DNA of 64,000 nt, from NCBI GenBank assembly GCA_030680175.1, contig JAUXWO010000123.1, forward strand, positions 1 through 64,000. Direction: 5' to 3'. The stretch's first letter is position 1, and the number at the start of each line of letters is the position of its first letter. This stretch comes from Vicinamibacterales bacterium. Lineage in GTDB: Bacteria > Acidobacteriota > Vicinamibacteria > Vicinamibacterales > UBA2999. Below, in pieces: positions 9,089 through 17,297 of this stretch. A model generated the notes under the pieces. The model ran no database searches and had not been told where the DNA came from. It was given only the letters and a program-made list of their open reading frames with translations. Made by a program: the position numbers and the translations under genes.

Positions 9089-9687
9089 CACGGCGCGAAG
9101 CCCATCTGGCCGAAGAGGAACTGGTCGCCCTGACGTTCACGGCCGCCGGGACGCCCGACGTCCGGGACGCGGACGCGCTCGCGCACCTGGCCGGCTGCCC
9201 GGCCTGCGGTGGCCGTCTCGCCGAGGTGGCTGCCTCCCTGGCCGACCTGCGCCTGGCCGCCGAAGACGAGGCCGACAGCCAGTTCCCCGAGGCGGCGCTG
9301 GAGCGCCAGCGCCGGCAGATTCTCGCCCGCCTCGAACATCTGGGCCAGCAGGCCCGGATCCTGCGCTTCCCCGTCACGACCGCCGCCGCGGCCGCACCGC
9401 TGGCCGCCCCGCGTCCGCCCGTGCGCCGCTGGCTGGCCGGGGCCGTCGCCGCGGGCCTGCTGGGGGGATTCCTGCTGGCCGAGACGCTCCACGTCCTGCC
9501 GGGCGATGCCGCCTGGACCGCGGGCCTCGGCACCGGCGCCGGCAGCACCGGCGTCGAACTGGCCGACGTCGCCACGCTCGAGGAAGACGAGTTCCTGTCG
9601 GAGCTCGACGCGGCGCTCGGCTTCAGCCGTTCATCCGAGTTGCGGGCGCTCGACGCCCTGACGCCCGTGGCGTACGAGATCCGCTAG
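9085..9687 (+). CDS. Zinc-type anti-sigma factor, single-pass membrane protein
   Basis: The 200-aa protein begins with a cytoplasmic domain holding the HLAGCPAC motif (H-x3-C-x2-C) of zinc-binding anti-sigma factors, around residues 33-40. A long helical region rich in Glu/Arg follows. One hydrophobic segment (about 112-132) precedes an extracytoplasmic tail of roughly 65 residues without a recognised domain. It overlaps the sigma gene by 4 nt and its stop is directly followed by the ispH GTG. It probably holds the upstream sigma factor inactive until an envelope signal. Confidence 0.85.
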   Translation: MTRREAHLAEEELVALTFTAAGTPDVRDADALAHLAGCPACGGRLAEVAASLADLRLAAEDEADSQFPEAALERQRRQILARLEHLGQQARILRFPVTTAAAAAPLAAPRPPVRRWLAGAVAAGLLGGFLLAETLHVLPGDAAWTAGLGTGAGSTGVELADVATLEEDEFLSELDAALGFSRSSELRALDALTPVAYEIR

Positions 9688-10854
9688 GTGCCCTCACTCA
9701 TCTTCCGCAAGGGCCTCGACCTCAAGCAGGAGGTGGCCGGGGACCTCGCCACGAGCTACCACAGCGCGCTCGTCCAGCAGATCAAGGCCGACAGCTACCG
9801 GTTCGTCTCCGGCCGCCTGACCGTGCACCTCGCACGGGAGTTCGGGTTCTGCTACGGCGTCGACCGCGCCGTGGACTACGCCTACCAGGCCACCCTGCGC
9901 TTCCCGGATCGGCAGGTGTTCCTCACCGGCGAGATCATCCACAACCCGCACGTCAACGACCAGCTGCGCGCCAAGGGCATCCGCTTCCTGAGCGATCCGC
10001 ACGAAGACGGCACCCGGCTTGGCGCCGCCGACGTCGTCATCCTGCCGGCATTCGGGGTCACGATCGCGGAGATGGTGCGCCTCAGCGACCTCGGATGCAC
10101 GCTGGTCGACACGACCTGCGGCTCGGTCCTGAACGTCTGGAAGAACGTCAAGCGCTACGCCGCCGACGGCTTCACCTCCATCATCCACGGCAAGCACTAC
10201 CACGAGGAGACGCGTGCCACGGCGTCCCAGGTCGGGGCGACCGGCCACTACATGGTCGTGCTCGACGAAGCCGAGGCCACGATCGTCTGCGACTACATTC
10301 GCGGGCAGGGGGATCGCGACGCCCTGCTGCTCCGCTTCGCCCAGGCGATCTCCCCGGGCTTCGACCCCGGCGTGCACCTGCAGCGGGTGGGCTGCGCGAA
10401 CCAGACGACGATGCTCAGCACGGAATCGCTGCGCATCGGCGAGATGTTCCGCGAGGCCTTCGCCGAACGCTACGGCGTCGCGTCGCTCCCCGAGCGCTTC
10501 CGGGCGTTCGACACGATCTGCAGCGCGACCCAGGAACGGCAGGACGCCATCCTCCAGCTCCTCGACGAGCAGCGGCTCGACCTGATGGTGATCGTCGGCG
10601 GCTACAACAGCAGCAACACCTGCAACCTCGCCCGCATCTGCGCGGACCGTGTGCCCACCTTCCACATCGCCGATCCCGATGGCCTCGTCTCGGCCACCGA
10701 GGTCCGGCATCGCTCGGTCGCCGAGCGGCGCGAGATCACGACGGCCGGCTGGCTTCCCGAGGGCCCGCTGGCGATCGGGCTGACATCGGGCGCCTCGACC
10801 CCGGACAACCTCATGGACACCGTCATCCGGCGTCTCGAGGCCTTCACGGCGTAG
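9688..10854 (+). CDS. ispH: 4-hydroxy-3-methylbut-2-enyl diphosphate reductase, long form
   Basis: IspH performs the last step of the MEP isoprenoid pathway, reducing HMBPP to IPP and DMAPP with a [4Fe-4S] cluster. The 388-aa protein is the long cyanobacterial/plastid-like form rather than the roughly 310-aa E. coli form. The three cluster cysteines fall in GFCYGVD (55), DTTCGSV (144) and FDTICSATQERQ (278); GGYNSSNT near the end is the substrate loop. GTG 9688 directly follows the anti-sigma stop, so translation is probably coupled. Such coupling of an ECF pair to isoprenoid synthesis is uncommon. Confidence 0.95.
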   Translation: MPSLIFRKGLDLKQEVAGDLATSYHSALVQQIKADSYRFVSGRLTVHLAREFGFCYGVDRAVDYAYQATLRFPDRQVFLTGEIIHNPHVNDQLRAKGIRFLSDPHEDGTRLGAADVVILPAFGVTIAEMVRLSDLGCTLVDTTCGSVLNVWKNVKRYAADGFTSIIHGKHYHEETRATASQVGATGHYMVVLDEAEATIVCDYIRGQGDRDALLLRFAQAISPGFDPGVHLQRVGCANQTTMLSTESLRIGEMFREAFAERYGVASLPERFRAFDTICSATQERQDAILQLLDEQRLDLMVIVGGYNSSNTCNLARICADRVPTFHIADPDGLVSATEVRHRSVAERREITTAGWLPEGPLAIGLTSGASTPDNLMDTVIRRLEAFTA

Positions 10855-11024
10855 CCCGCCCGGCCCTCCCGCCGTCCCTCGCGGCCTGCGCTCGTACTGA
10901 CAACTCCCCCGCTGCGATGCCGGCGTCCTGAGCGATACTTGCAAGGTTGTGCGCCCGGCGGCAGCCCCCCCTGCCCCCGGGCCCGTCCACCGTGCGGCAT
11001 CGCAGGTCGTTCCGAGGAGCTCCC

Positions 11025-13658
11025 ATGTTGAAACGCATTTCGCGCGCCCTGGCGCTGGCCGTGGTCCTCGCGGCGAGCGTCGCCGCGCCACCCGCCGCGC
11101 AGTCGCCCGTGCCGGCCCCGGCCTCCGTCATCGGATGGGAGCCGTGCGCCGACTACAAGCTCGCCACCTACGAGCAGATCAGCGGCTACTTCCGTCAGCT
11201 CGATGCCGCCAGCGACCGCATGCAGGTCTTCGACATCGGCCAGACCGCCGAGGGGCGCACGCAGATCATGGCGGTGATCTCGTCCGAGGCGAACATGAAG
11301 AACCTCGCGCGCTACAAGGCGATTGCGCGCCAGCTCGCGCTGAACCGCGACGACGAGGGCCGCCCCCTCACCGACGCGCGCGCGCGGCAGCTGGCGAGCG
11401 AGGGCAAGGCCGTGATGTGGGTCGACTTCGGCCTGCACGCCACCGAGGTCGCCCACACGCAGACCGCGCCGTGGATGGCGTGGAAGGCCGTCACCGAAGA
11501 GACCGAGGAGATGCGCGCCATCCGCGACGATGTCATCTTCCTGCTCGTGCCGAACATGAACCCCGACGGCGGCACGATGATCGCCGACTGGTACACCACG
11601 CACCTGGGCACGCCGTGGGAGATGTCGCTGCCGGGCCTCTACCAGAAGTACGTCGGCCACGACAACAACCGTGACTGGTTCATGTTCAACCAGCCCGAGT
11701 CCCGCAACATCGGGCGGCAGCTGTACGAGGAGTGGTTCCCGCAGATCGTCTACAACCAGCACCAGACGGCGCCCTTCCCGGCGCGGATCTTCATCCCGCC
11801 GTTCGAGGACCCGATGAACTTCAACATCCCGCCGCTCGTGATGCGCGGGATCAACACCGTCGGCGACGCCATGACCCGGCGGCTCTCGCAGGAGGGCAAG
11901 ACCGGCGCGGTCTCCCGCCTGACGTTCGACGCCTGGTGGAACGGCGGCATGCGCACGGCCCCGTACTTCCACAACATGGTGGGCATCCTCACCGAGACCG
12001 CCCACGCCACGGCCACCCCGGCCGACTACGACGTGAAGTCGTTCCCGTCGCGCTTCGCCAACGGCGAGTCCACGACCGAGCCGAGCATCTTCTATCCCGC
12101 CCCGTATCTCGGCGGGCGATGGACGATGAAGATGTCGTGCGAGTACATGATCACGACGTCGATGGCCGTGCTCGACATCGGGCAGAAGCGCCGCCAGGAG
12201 TGGCTCTACGACATCTACCAGATGGCGCGCGACGCGATGCGGGCGGGCGCGAACGAGACCTACATCATCCCCGCCGAGCAGTGGGATCCCGGCGCCGCGC
12301 GGCGCATGGTCAACGTCCTGCGCATGGGCGCCGTCGAGGTCCACCGTGCCACGGCGCCGTTCACCGCCGGCGGCAAGACGTATGCGGCCGGCAGCTACGT
12401 GATTCACGGCGCGCAGCCGTTTCTCGCGCACGTGCGCGACCTGCTCAACCCGCAGGTGTATCCCGACCGCCGGCTCTATCCGGATGGTCCGCCCGATCCC
12501 CCGTACGACGTGAGCGGCTGGACGCTGCAGATGCAGATGGGCGTGACCGTGGACAAGGTGATGGCGGCCGTCACCGCCCCGTCCGTGCCCGTGGATCGTG
12601 CGGCGGTGGATCCCGGCACGGTCTCGGGCACGGCGACCGGCGCCTACGCCCTCGACCCGCGCACCAACGACGCGTTCATCGCCGTGAACCGCCTGCTGAA
12701 GGCCGGCGACACGGTCTTCCGCGCCACCGCGCCCGTGACCGTGGCGGGTGCGGACTGGCCGGCCGGCACCTTCCTCGTCGCCCCCGGCGCCGCCACCCAC
12801 GCGCGCGTCACCGAGGCGGCCACCAGCCTCGGCCTGCGCGTCGTCGCGCTCGACGCGATGCCGGCGGCCCGCCGTGTGCAGGTGAAGGCCCCGCGCGTGG
12901 GCCTCTACAACGCCTGGGGCGGCAACATGGACGAGGGCTGGACGCGCTGGATCCTCGAGCAGTACGAGTTCCCGTACACGACGGTGCGCGACGCGGACAT
13001 CCGCGCCGGCAACCTCCGGGCCCGATTCGACGTGATCGTGCTCCCCGACGCCACCTACGCCAGCATGGTGAGCGGGCAGGCGCCCGGGACCATGCCGGCG
13101 GAGATGGTGGGCGGCATGACGCCGCGCGGGGTCCAGCACCTCTACACGTTCGCGGCCGAGGGCGGCACGCTGGTCGCGCTCGACTCGGCGACGGAGCTGC
13201 CGCTGACGACCTTCGGGCTGCCCGTCCGCAACCCGCTGACCGGGCTGCGCAACAACGAGTTCTTCATTCCTGGCACCCTGCTCCGGGTCCAGATCGACAA
13301 CCGCCAGCCCGTCGCCTGGGGCATGCCCGGCGAGGTGGCGGCGTTCTTCTCGAACAGCCCGGCCTTCCAGGTCGGCTACACGGGCCGCGGCGCGCGGCAG
13401 GCCACCGAGGAAATCGCGGTGGCGGGCACCTACGCCACCAAGGACCTGCTCATGAGCGGGTGGCTGCTCGGCGAGAGCCATCTGGCCGGCCGGGCCGCGG
13501 TGGTGACGGCGGAGGTGGAGCGCGGGCGTGCCGTGCTGCTCGGATTCCGGGTCCAGCACCGCGCCCAGCCCCACGCCACGTTCAAGCTGCTGTTCAACGC
13601 GCTGTACCTGGGGGCGTCGGCGCCGGTGCCGGGGTCGGGGCCGACCGCCGGACGGTAG
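11025..13658 (+). CDS. Exported M14-family zinc carboxypeptidase-like protein
   Basis: After a signal peptide (about 1-26), the 877-aa protein has an M14 catalytic domain. It includes FGLHATEVAH with the H138/E141 zinc pair, LVPNMNPDGG, NNRDWFMFNQPESR and a later histidine in YNQHQTAPFPARIF. The C-terminal 450 residues have no motif I recognise, but contain a glutamine-amidotransferase-like stretch (GLYNAWGGNMDEGWTRWILE). Large M14 proteins of this form are common in Acidobacteriota and are thought to be secreted or periplasmic peptidases. ATG 11025 is chosen for the GAGGAG ribosome binding site and the signal peptide that follows. The 170-bp gap upstream shows no other gene. Confidence 0.88.
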   Translation: MLKRISRALALAVVLAASVAAPPAAQSPVPAPASVIGWEPCADYKLATYEQISGYFRQLDAASDRMQVFDIGQTAEGRTQIMAVISSEANMKNLARYKAIARQLALNRDDEGRPLTDARARQLASEGKAVMWVDFGLHATEVAHTQTAPWMAWKAVTEETEEMRAIRDDVIFLLVPNMNPDGGTMIADWYTTHLGTPWEMSLPGLYQKYVGHDNNRDWFMFNQPESRNIGRQLYEEWFPQIVYNQHQTAPFPARIFIPPFEDPMNFNIPPLVMRGINTVGDAMTRRLSQEGKTGAVSRLTFDAWWNGGMRTAPYFHNMVGILTETAHATATPADYDVKSFPSRFANGESTTEPSIFYPAPYLGGRWTMKMSCEYMITTSMAVLDIGQKRRQEWLYDIYQMARDAMRAGANETYIIPAEQWDPGAARRMVNVLRMGAVEVHRATAPFTAGGKTYAAGSYVIHGAQPFLAHVRDLLNPQVYPDRRLYPDGPPDPPYDVSGWTLQMQMGVTVDKVMAAVTAPSVPVDRAAVDPGTVSGTATGAYALDPRTNDAFIAVNRLLKAGDTVFRATAPVTVAGADWPAGTFLVAPGAATHARVTEAATSLGLRVVALDAMPAARRVQVKAPRVGLYNAWGGNMDEGWTRWILEQYEFPYTTVRDADIRAGNLRARFDVIVLPDATYASMVSGQAPGTMPAEMVGGMTPRGVQHLYTFAAEGGTLVALDSATELPLTTFGLPVRNPLTGLRNNEFFIPGTLLRVQIDNRQPVAWGMPGEVAAFFSNSPAFQVGYTGRGARQATEEIAVAGTYATKDLLMSGWLLGESHLAGRAAVVTAEVERGRAVLLGFRVQHRAQPHATFKLLFNALYLGASAPVPGSGPTAGR

Positions 13659-13738
13659 CCACGGAAATGTCACCTTTTGTCATGGAGCGCTGGCGGTAAA
13701 CGACGCGGATCAGGGCGTCGTAAGCCTTGGTATACGCC

Positions 13739-14188
13739 ATGACCATGCAAGGTAAGTTGTTCGGAATACTGATGTTGGCTGGATTGATGGGGGCGGCGTT
13801 GCCGGCCCCCGCCTCCGGCCAGTCCTTCAAGTGGTGGCAGAGTGAGCGGTTCCAGCAGGAACTCGTCCTGTCCACCGACCAGATCGACCGCCTCGAAGAG
13901 ATCTTCCAGGCCAAGCAGCCCGTGCTCCGCCGGCAGAAGCACGCCCTCGATCGCCTCGAGGAGGCGCTCTCCGCGATGGTCGCCGATGGCCAGGCCGGCG
14001 AGGCCGAGGCCGAGGCCCTCATCGACCAGGTCGAGGCGGCGCGCAGCACGCTCGGCAAGTCGCGGACGCTGATGCTGTTCAAGATGCGCCGAATCCTGAC
14101 CTCCGATCAGCACGTCAAAATGAAGGTCCTCGGCGAGCAGTGGGAGCGCGAGCGTCGCAACCGGGGCGGCCGCCACCTGCACCAGTAG
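13739..14188 (+). CDS. Periplasmic LTXXQ (Spy/CpxP-like) protein
   Basis: The 149-aa product has a signal peptide and a mature all-helical, charged chain. It carries two LTXXQ-like motifs, LSTDQIDRLEEIF and LTSDQHVKMKVL, typical of the Spy/CpxP/ZraP group of periplasmic chaperones or metal-stress proteins. It ends in a His/Arg-rich tail. It lies 44 bp upstream of tolC and heads the efflux operon, so an envelope-stress or substrate-sensing role near the pump is plausible. ATG 13739 and ATG 13745 are both possible; TATACG just upstream would make 13745 nearly leaderless. Confidence 0.72.
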   Translation: MTMQGKLFGILMLAGLMGAALPAPASGQSFKWWQSERFQQELVLSTDQIDRLEEIFQAKQPVLRRQKHALDRLEEALSAMVADGQAGEAEAEALIDQVEAARSTLGKSRTLMLFKMRRILTSDQHVKMKVLGEQWERERRNRGGRHLHQ

Positions 14189-14232
14189 CCGTCCCGCATC
14201 ATCGTCCATCAGACAGACAAGGCAGATCGCCC

Positions 14233-15906
14233 GTGAAGTTGAACTCGCTCTCCCTCGCCCTGACCGGCGCCGCGCTCCTGCTGGGCGCGCCCCTGACGTT
14301 TGCGCAGCAGCCCCCCGCCGCGGCCGAGGCCGCGCGCCAGGACGCGCTCGTGCGCGAGGCGCTGGCCCGCTACGACAGCGGCCTCGAAGCGCTGCAGGCG
14401 CAGGGGTCCCCCGCCGCGCAGCTCGCCATCGGGGGCGTGCGGGAGCTGCGCATGGCGGAAGTCGTCGAGCTGGCGCTCGAGAAGAACCTCGACATCGCGG
14501 TCGAGCGGCTGTCGCCGCAGGCCGTCGACTACCAGATTGCGGGCATCCGCAACGCCTACCGGCCGGTGGCGTCGTCGACCGTGGGCCAGCGTGACCAGGT
14601 CAACCCCGCGACGAACCAGTTGAACGGCGGCAACAGCGTCAACAACCAGACGACGACCTACAACTTCGGCGTGACGCAGGCGGTGCCGTACTTCGGCGGC
14701 AACTTCCAGCTGACCTGGAACAACACGCGCTCGGCCACCAACAGCACCTTCTCGACCTACAACCCCGGCTTCAACTCGCAGCTGACGGCCCTCTACCAGC
14801 AGCCCCTGCTGCGGGGGCTGCTCATCGACAACAACCGGCAGCAGCTGGCGATCACGCAGATCAACCGCGCGATCGCGGACGAAACACTGCGCGCGACGAT
14901 CGCGAGCACGCTCGCCAACGTCCGGAACGCCTACTGGGATCTGGTCTTCACGCGCAGCGGCGTGGATGTCGCCCGCCGGTCGCTGGCGCTGGCGGAGAAG
15001 CTCATCGAAGACAACCAGGCGCGCGTGGAGGTCGGCACGATGGCGCCGATCGACGTCGTGCAGGCCGAGGCCGAGGCGGCGAACCGCCGCCAGGCGCTCG
15101 CCGTGGCCGAGGCGGCCCTCCAGACCGCCGAACTCTCGCTCAAACGCTTCATCGTCAGCGGCACGGACGATCCGCTGTGGCGTCAGGAACTGCGGCCGAT
15201 CGACCTCCCCTCCATCGAGCCGCCGCCGCGCGACATCGAGGGCGCCGTGCGCCGCGCCCTTGGCGACCGCACGGACCTGGCGACGGCCCGCAAGAACCTC
15301 GACAGCTCGGACATCACGCTGCGCTTCTTCAGAAGCCAGACGCTGCCGGCCCTCGATCTGAACGCCAGCTACGGCGCGACGGGCCAGGGCGGCGTCCGCA
15401 CGGAGCGGTCGGGGCTGGGCGGCACGATTTCCAACGTCATTCCCGGCGGCTACAGCGACGCCCTGCGCCTGCTCACGCAGCGCGACTTCCCCACCTGGAA
15501 CCTGTCGGTGACGCTCAGCTATCCGATCGGCGGCAGCAACGCGGATGCGCAGTACGCGCGCGCCCGCGTGCAGCGCAACCAGTCCACCGCGCGCCTGCGC
15601 GCGCTCGAACTGCAGGTGGCGACCGAGGTCACCAACACCGCGCTCACCGTGCAGAGCAACCTCCGCCGCGTCGAGGCGGCCCAGGCCGCCCGCGCGCTGG
15701 CCGAGCGCCGGCTCGAAGCCGAGCAGAGCAAGTTCGAAGTCGGGCTGCAGACCAACTTCTTCGTCGTGCAGGCCCAGCGGGACCTCGCCGATGCGCAGAA
15801 CGCGGAACTGCGCGCGCTGGCCGACTACCGGAAGTCGCTCGTCAACTTCGAGCGGGTGCAGGAAGCCCCGGGCGGCGGCGGGTTCGGTGGCGGTGGCGGG
15901 CAGTAG
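14233..15906 (+). CDS. TolC-family outer-membrane efflux protein
   Basis: A signal peptide precedes a 530-residue mature chain with two outer-membrane efflux (OEP) repeats. These show the long amphipathic helices (SLALAEKLIEDNQARVEVG and ALAERRLEAEQSKFEVG) and Asn/Tyr-rich strand segments of the beta-barrel. It forms the outer-membrane channel for the adjacent periplasmic adaptor and RND pump. The chain ends in a glycine-rich GGGGFGGGGGQ-like tail. The start is GTG 14233. The gene follows the Spy-like gene and precedes hlyD by 53 bp, in one operon. Confidence 0.93.
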   Translation: MKLNSLSLALTGAALLLGAPLTFAQQPPAAAEAARQDALVREALARYDSGLEALQAQGSPAAQLAIGGVRELRMAEVVELALEKNLDIAVERLSPQAVDYQIAGIRNAYRPVASSTVGQRDQVNPATNQLNGGNSVNNQTTTYNFGVTQAVPYFGGNFQLTWNNTRSATNSTFSTYNPGFNSQLTALYQQPLLRGLLIDNNRQQLAITQINRAIADETLRATIASTLANVRNAYWDLVFTRSGVDVARRSLALAEKLIEDNQARVEVGTMAPIDVVQAEAEAANRRQALAVAEAALQTAELSLKRFIVSGTDDPLWRQELRPIDLPSIEPPPRDIEGAVRRALGDRTDLATARKNLDSSDITLRFFRSQTLPALDLNASYGATGQGGVRTERSGLGGTISNVIPGGYSDALRLLTQRDFPTWNLSVTLSYPIGGSNADAQYARARVQRNQSTARLRALELQVATEVTNTALTVQSNLRRVEAAQAARALAERRLEAEQSKFEVGLQTNFFVVQAQRDLADAQNAELRALADYRKSLVNFERVQEAPGGGGFGGGGGQ

Positions 15907-15959
15907 CCCCAGGGTTGCGGTGCGGTTGAGAGACAGTGTTCGTTTGAGACAAGGCTGAT

Positions 15960-17231
15960 ATGCGCAAAGTGGTCATCATCGGGGTTGCTCTGGTCGCCAT
16001 CGGCGCGACGGGCGTATACATGTTCACCCGCGAGCGGACGGCTTCCGCCCAGGCCCCCGGCGCGGGGCGTCCCGGAGGCGGCATGATGGGCGGCGGTGGC
16101 GGATTCGGCTTCCGCCCCCCGATGACCGTCGAAGTGGCCCCGGTCGGGCGCGCCGACATCGCGGCGCACCTGACCGTCGTCGGCAACCTGATCGGCCAGC
16201 AAACGGTGGACGTCGTGCCCCGCACGGGCGGCCGGTTGATCTCGGTGAACGTGCGGCTCGGCGACCGCGTCTCGCGCGGCCAGCTGCTCGGCAAGATCGA
16301 GGACCGCGAGATCGTCGAGCAGGTCAAACAGGCCGAGGCCTCGCTGCAGGTCGCGATGGCGACCATCCGCCAGCGTGAGGCCGACCTCAAGTTCGCCGAG
16401 ATCAACCTCGAGCGGTCGCGCAACCTCTTCGAACGCCAGCTCCTGCCGCGGCAGTCGCTCGACGATGCCGATGCCCGGTACAGCTCGTCGTTCGCGCAGC
16501 TCGACCTGTCGCGGGCGCAGCTGCAGCAGACGCAGGCGCGGCTCGACGAGCTCAAGATCAACCTCGCCAACACCGAGATCAGGTCGCCCGTGAACGGCTT
16601 CGTCGGCCAGCGGAACTTCGATGTCGGCGCCTGGGTGTCCACCAACGCGCCGGTGGCCTCCGTCGTCGACATCTCGTCGGTGCGGCTCGTGGCCAACGTG
16701 GTCGAGCGGGACCTCCGGCTCGTCAACCCGGGCGATGGCGCGGTCGTCGAGGTGGATGCCTTCCCGGGCCAGAAGTTCACGGGCACGATTGCCCGCGTCT
16801 CGCCGGTCCTTGACCCGCAGACGCGGACGGCGGAGATGGAGATCGAGGTGCCGAACCCGGGCGCGTTGTTGAAGCCCGGGATGTACGCCCGCGTGGACCT
16901 GACCGTCGACGAGCGTCCCGGCGTGCTGGTCGCGCCGAAGACGGCGATCGTTGACTACGACGGCCGGCGCGGTGCCTTCGTGTTCACCGACGACAACAAG
17001 GCGGATTTCGTGACCGTCCAGGTGGGCATCGACGACGCGACGCGCGTGGAGATCACGGGCGGCCTCACCGAGGGGCAGCGCATCGTCGTGGTCGGCGCCT
17101 CGTCGCTCCGCCAGGGCGACAACCTCGTCGTGGCCGGCCAGGCCCCGCCCCAGGGCGGCCAGGGCCGTCCCGGGGGCGCCGGCAAGGGACGCCCGCAGGG
17201 CGGCCCCCCGGGACAGACGCCGCGTCAGTAA
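15960..17231 (+). CDS. RND efflux periplasmic adaptor (membrane fusion protein)
   Basis: The 423-aa adaptor bridges the inner-membrane RND pump and TolC. The N-terminal hydrophobic anchor (about 3-20) is followed by a Gly/Met-rich linker, a lipoyl half-motif (RLGDRVSRGQLLGKIED) and a helical hairpin (about 115-190). The second lipoyl half is NTEIRSPVNGFVGQRNFDVGAWV, followed by beta-barrel and membrane-proximal domains. The last 35 residues are a low-complexity Gly/Pro/Gln/Arg tail. The order tolC-adaptor-pump in one direction supports a complete tripartite system. Confidence 0.93.
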   Translation: MRKVVIIGVALVAIGATGVYMFTRERTASAQAPGAGRPGGGMMGGGGGFGFRPPMTVEVAPVGRADIAAHLTVVGNLIGQQTVDVVPRTGGRLISVNVRLGDRVSRGQLLGKIEDREIVEQVKQAEASLQVAMATIRQREADLKFAEINLERSRNLFERQLLPRQSLDDADARYSSSFAQLDLSRAQLQQTQARLDELKINLANTEIRSPVNGFVGQRNFDVGAWVSTNAPVASVVDISSVRLVANVVERDLRLVNPGDGAVVEVDAFPGQKFTGTIARVSPVLDPQTRTAEMEIEVPNPGALLKPGMYARVDLTVDERPGVLVAPKTAIVDYDGRRGAFVFTDDNKADFVTVQVGIDDATRVEITGGLTEGQRIVVVGASSLRQGDNLVVAGQAPPQGGQGRPGGAGKGRPQGGPPGQTPRQ

Positions 17232-17297
17232 GGCCGGCGCCCCACGCCGTGGGGCGCCTCGCATGGGTTTGGTGAGTCGGGTTCGGCCGGAGGATCG

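Noticed and set aside
10602-13673. A 1023-aa minus-strand open frame
   Set aside because: It is antisense to the M14 peptidase gene, which has clear motifs and a signal peptide; the minus frame has none.
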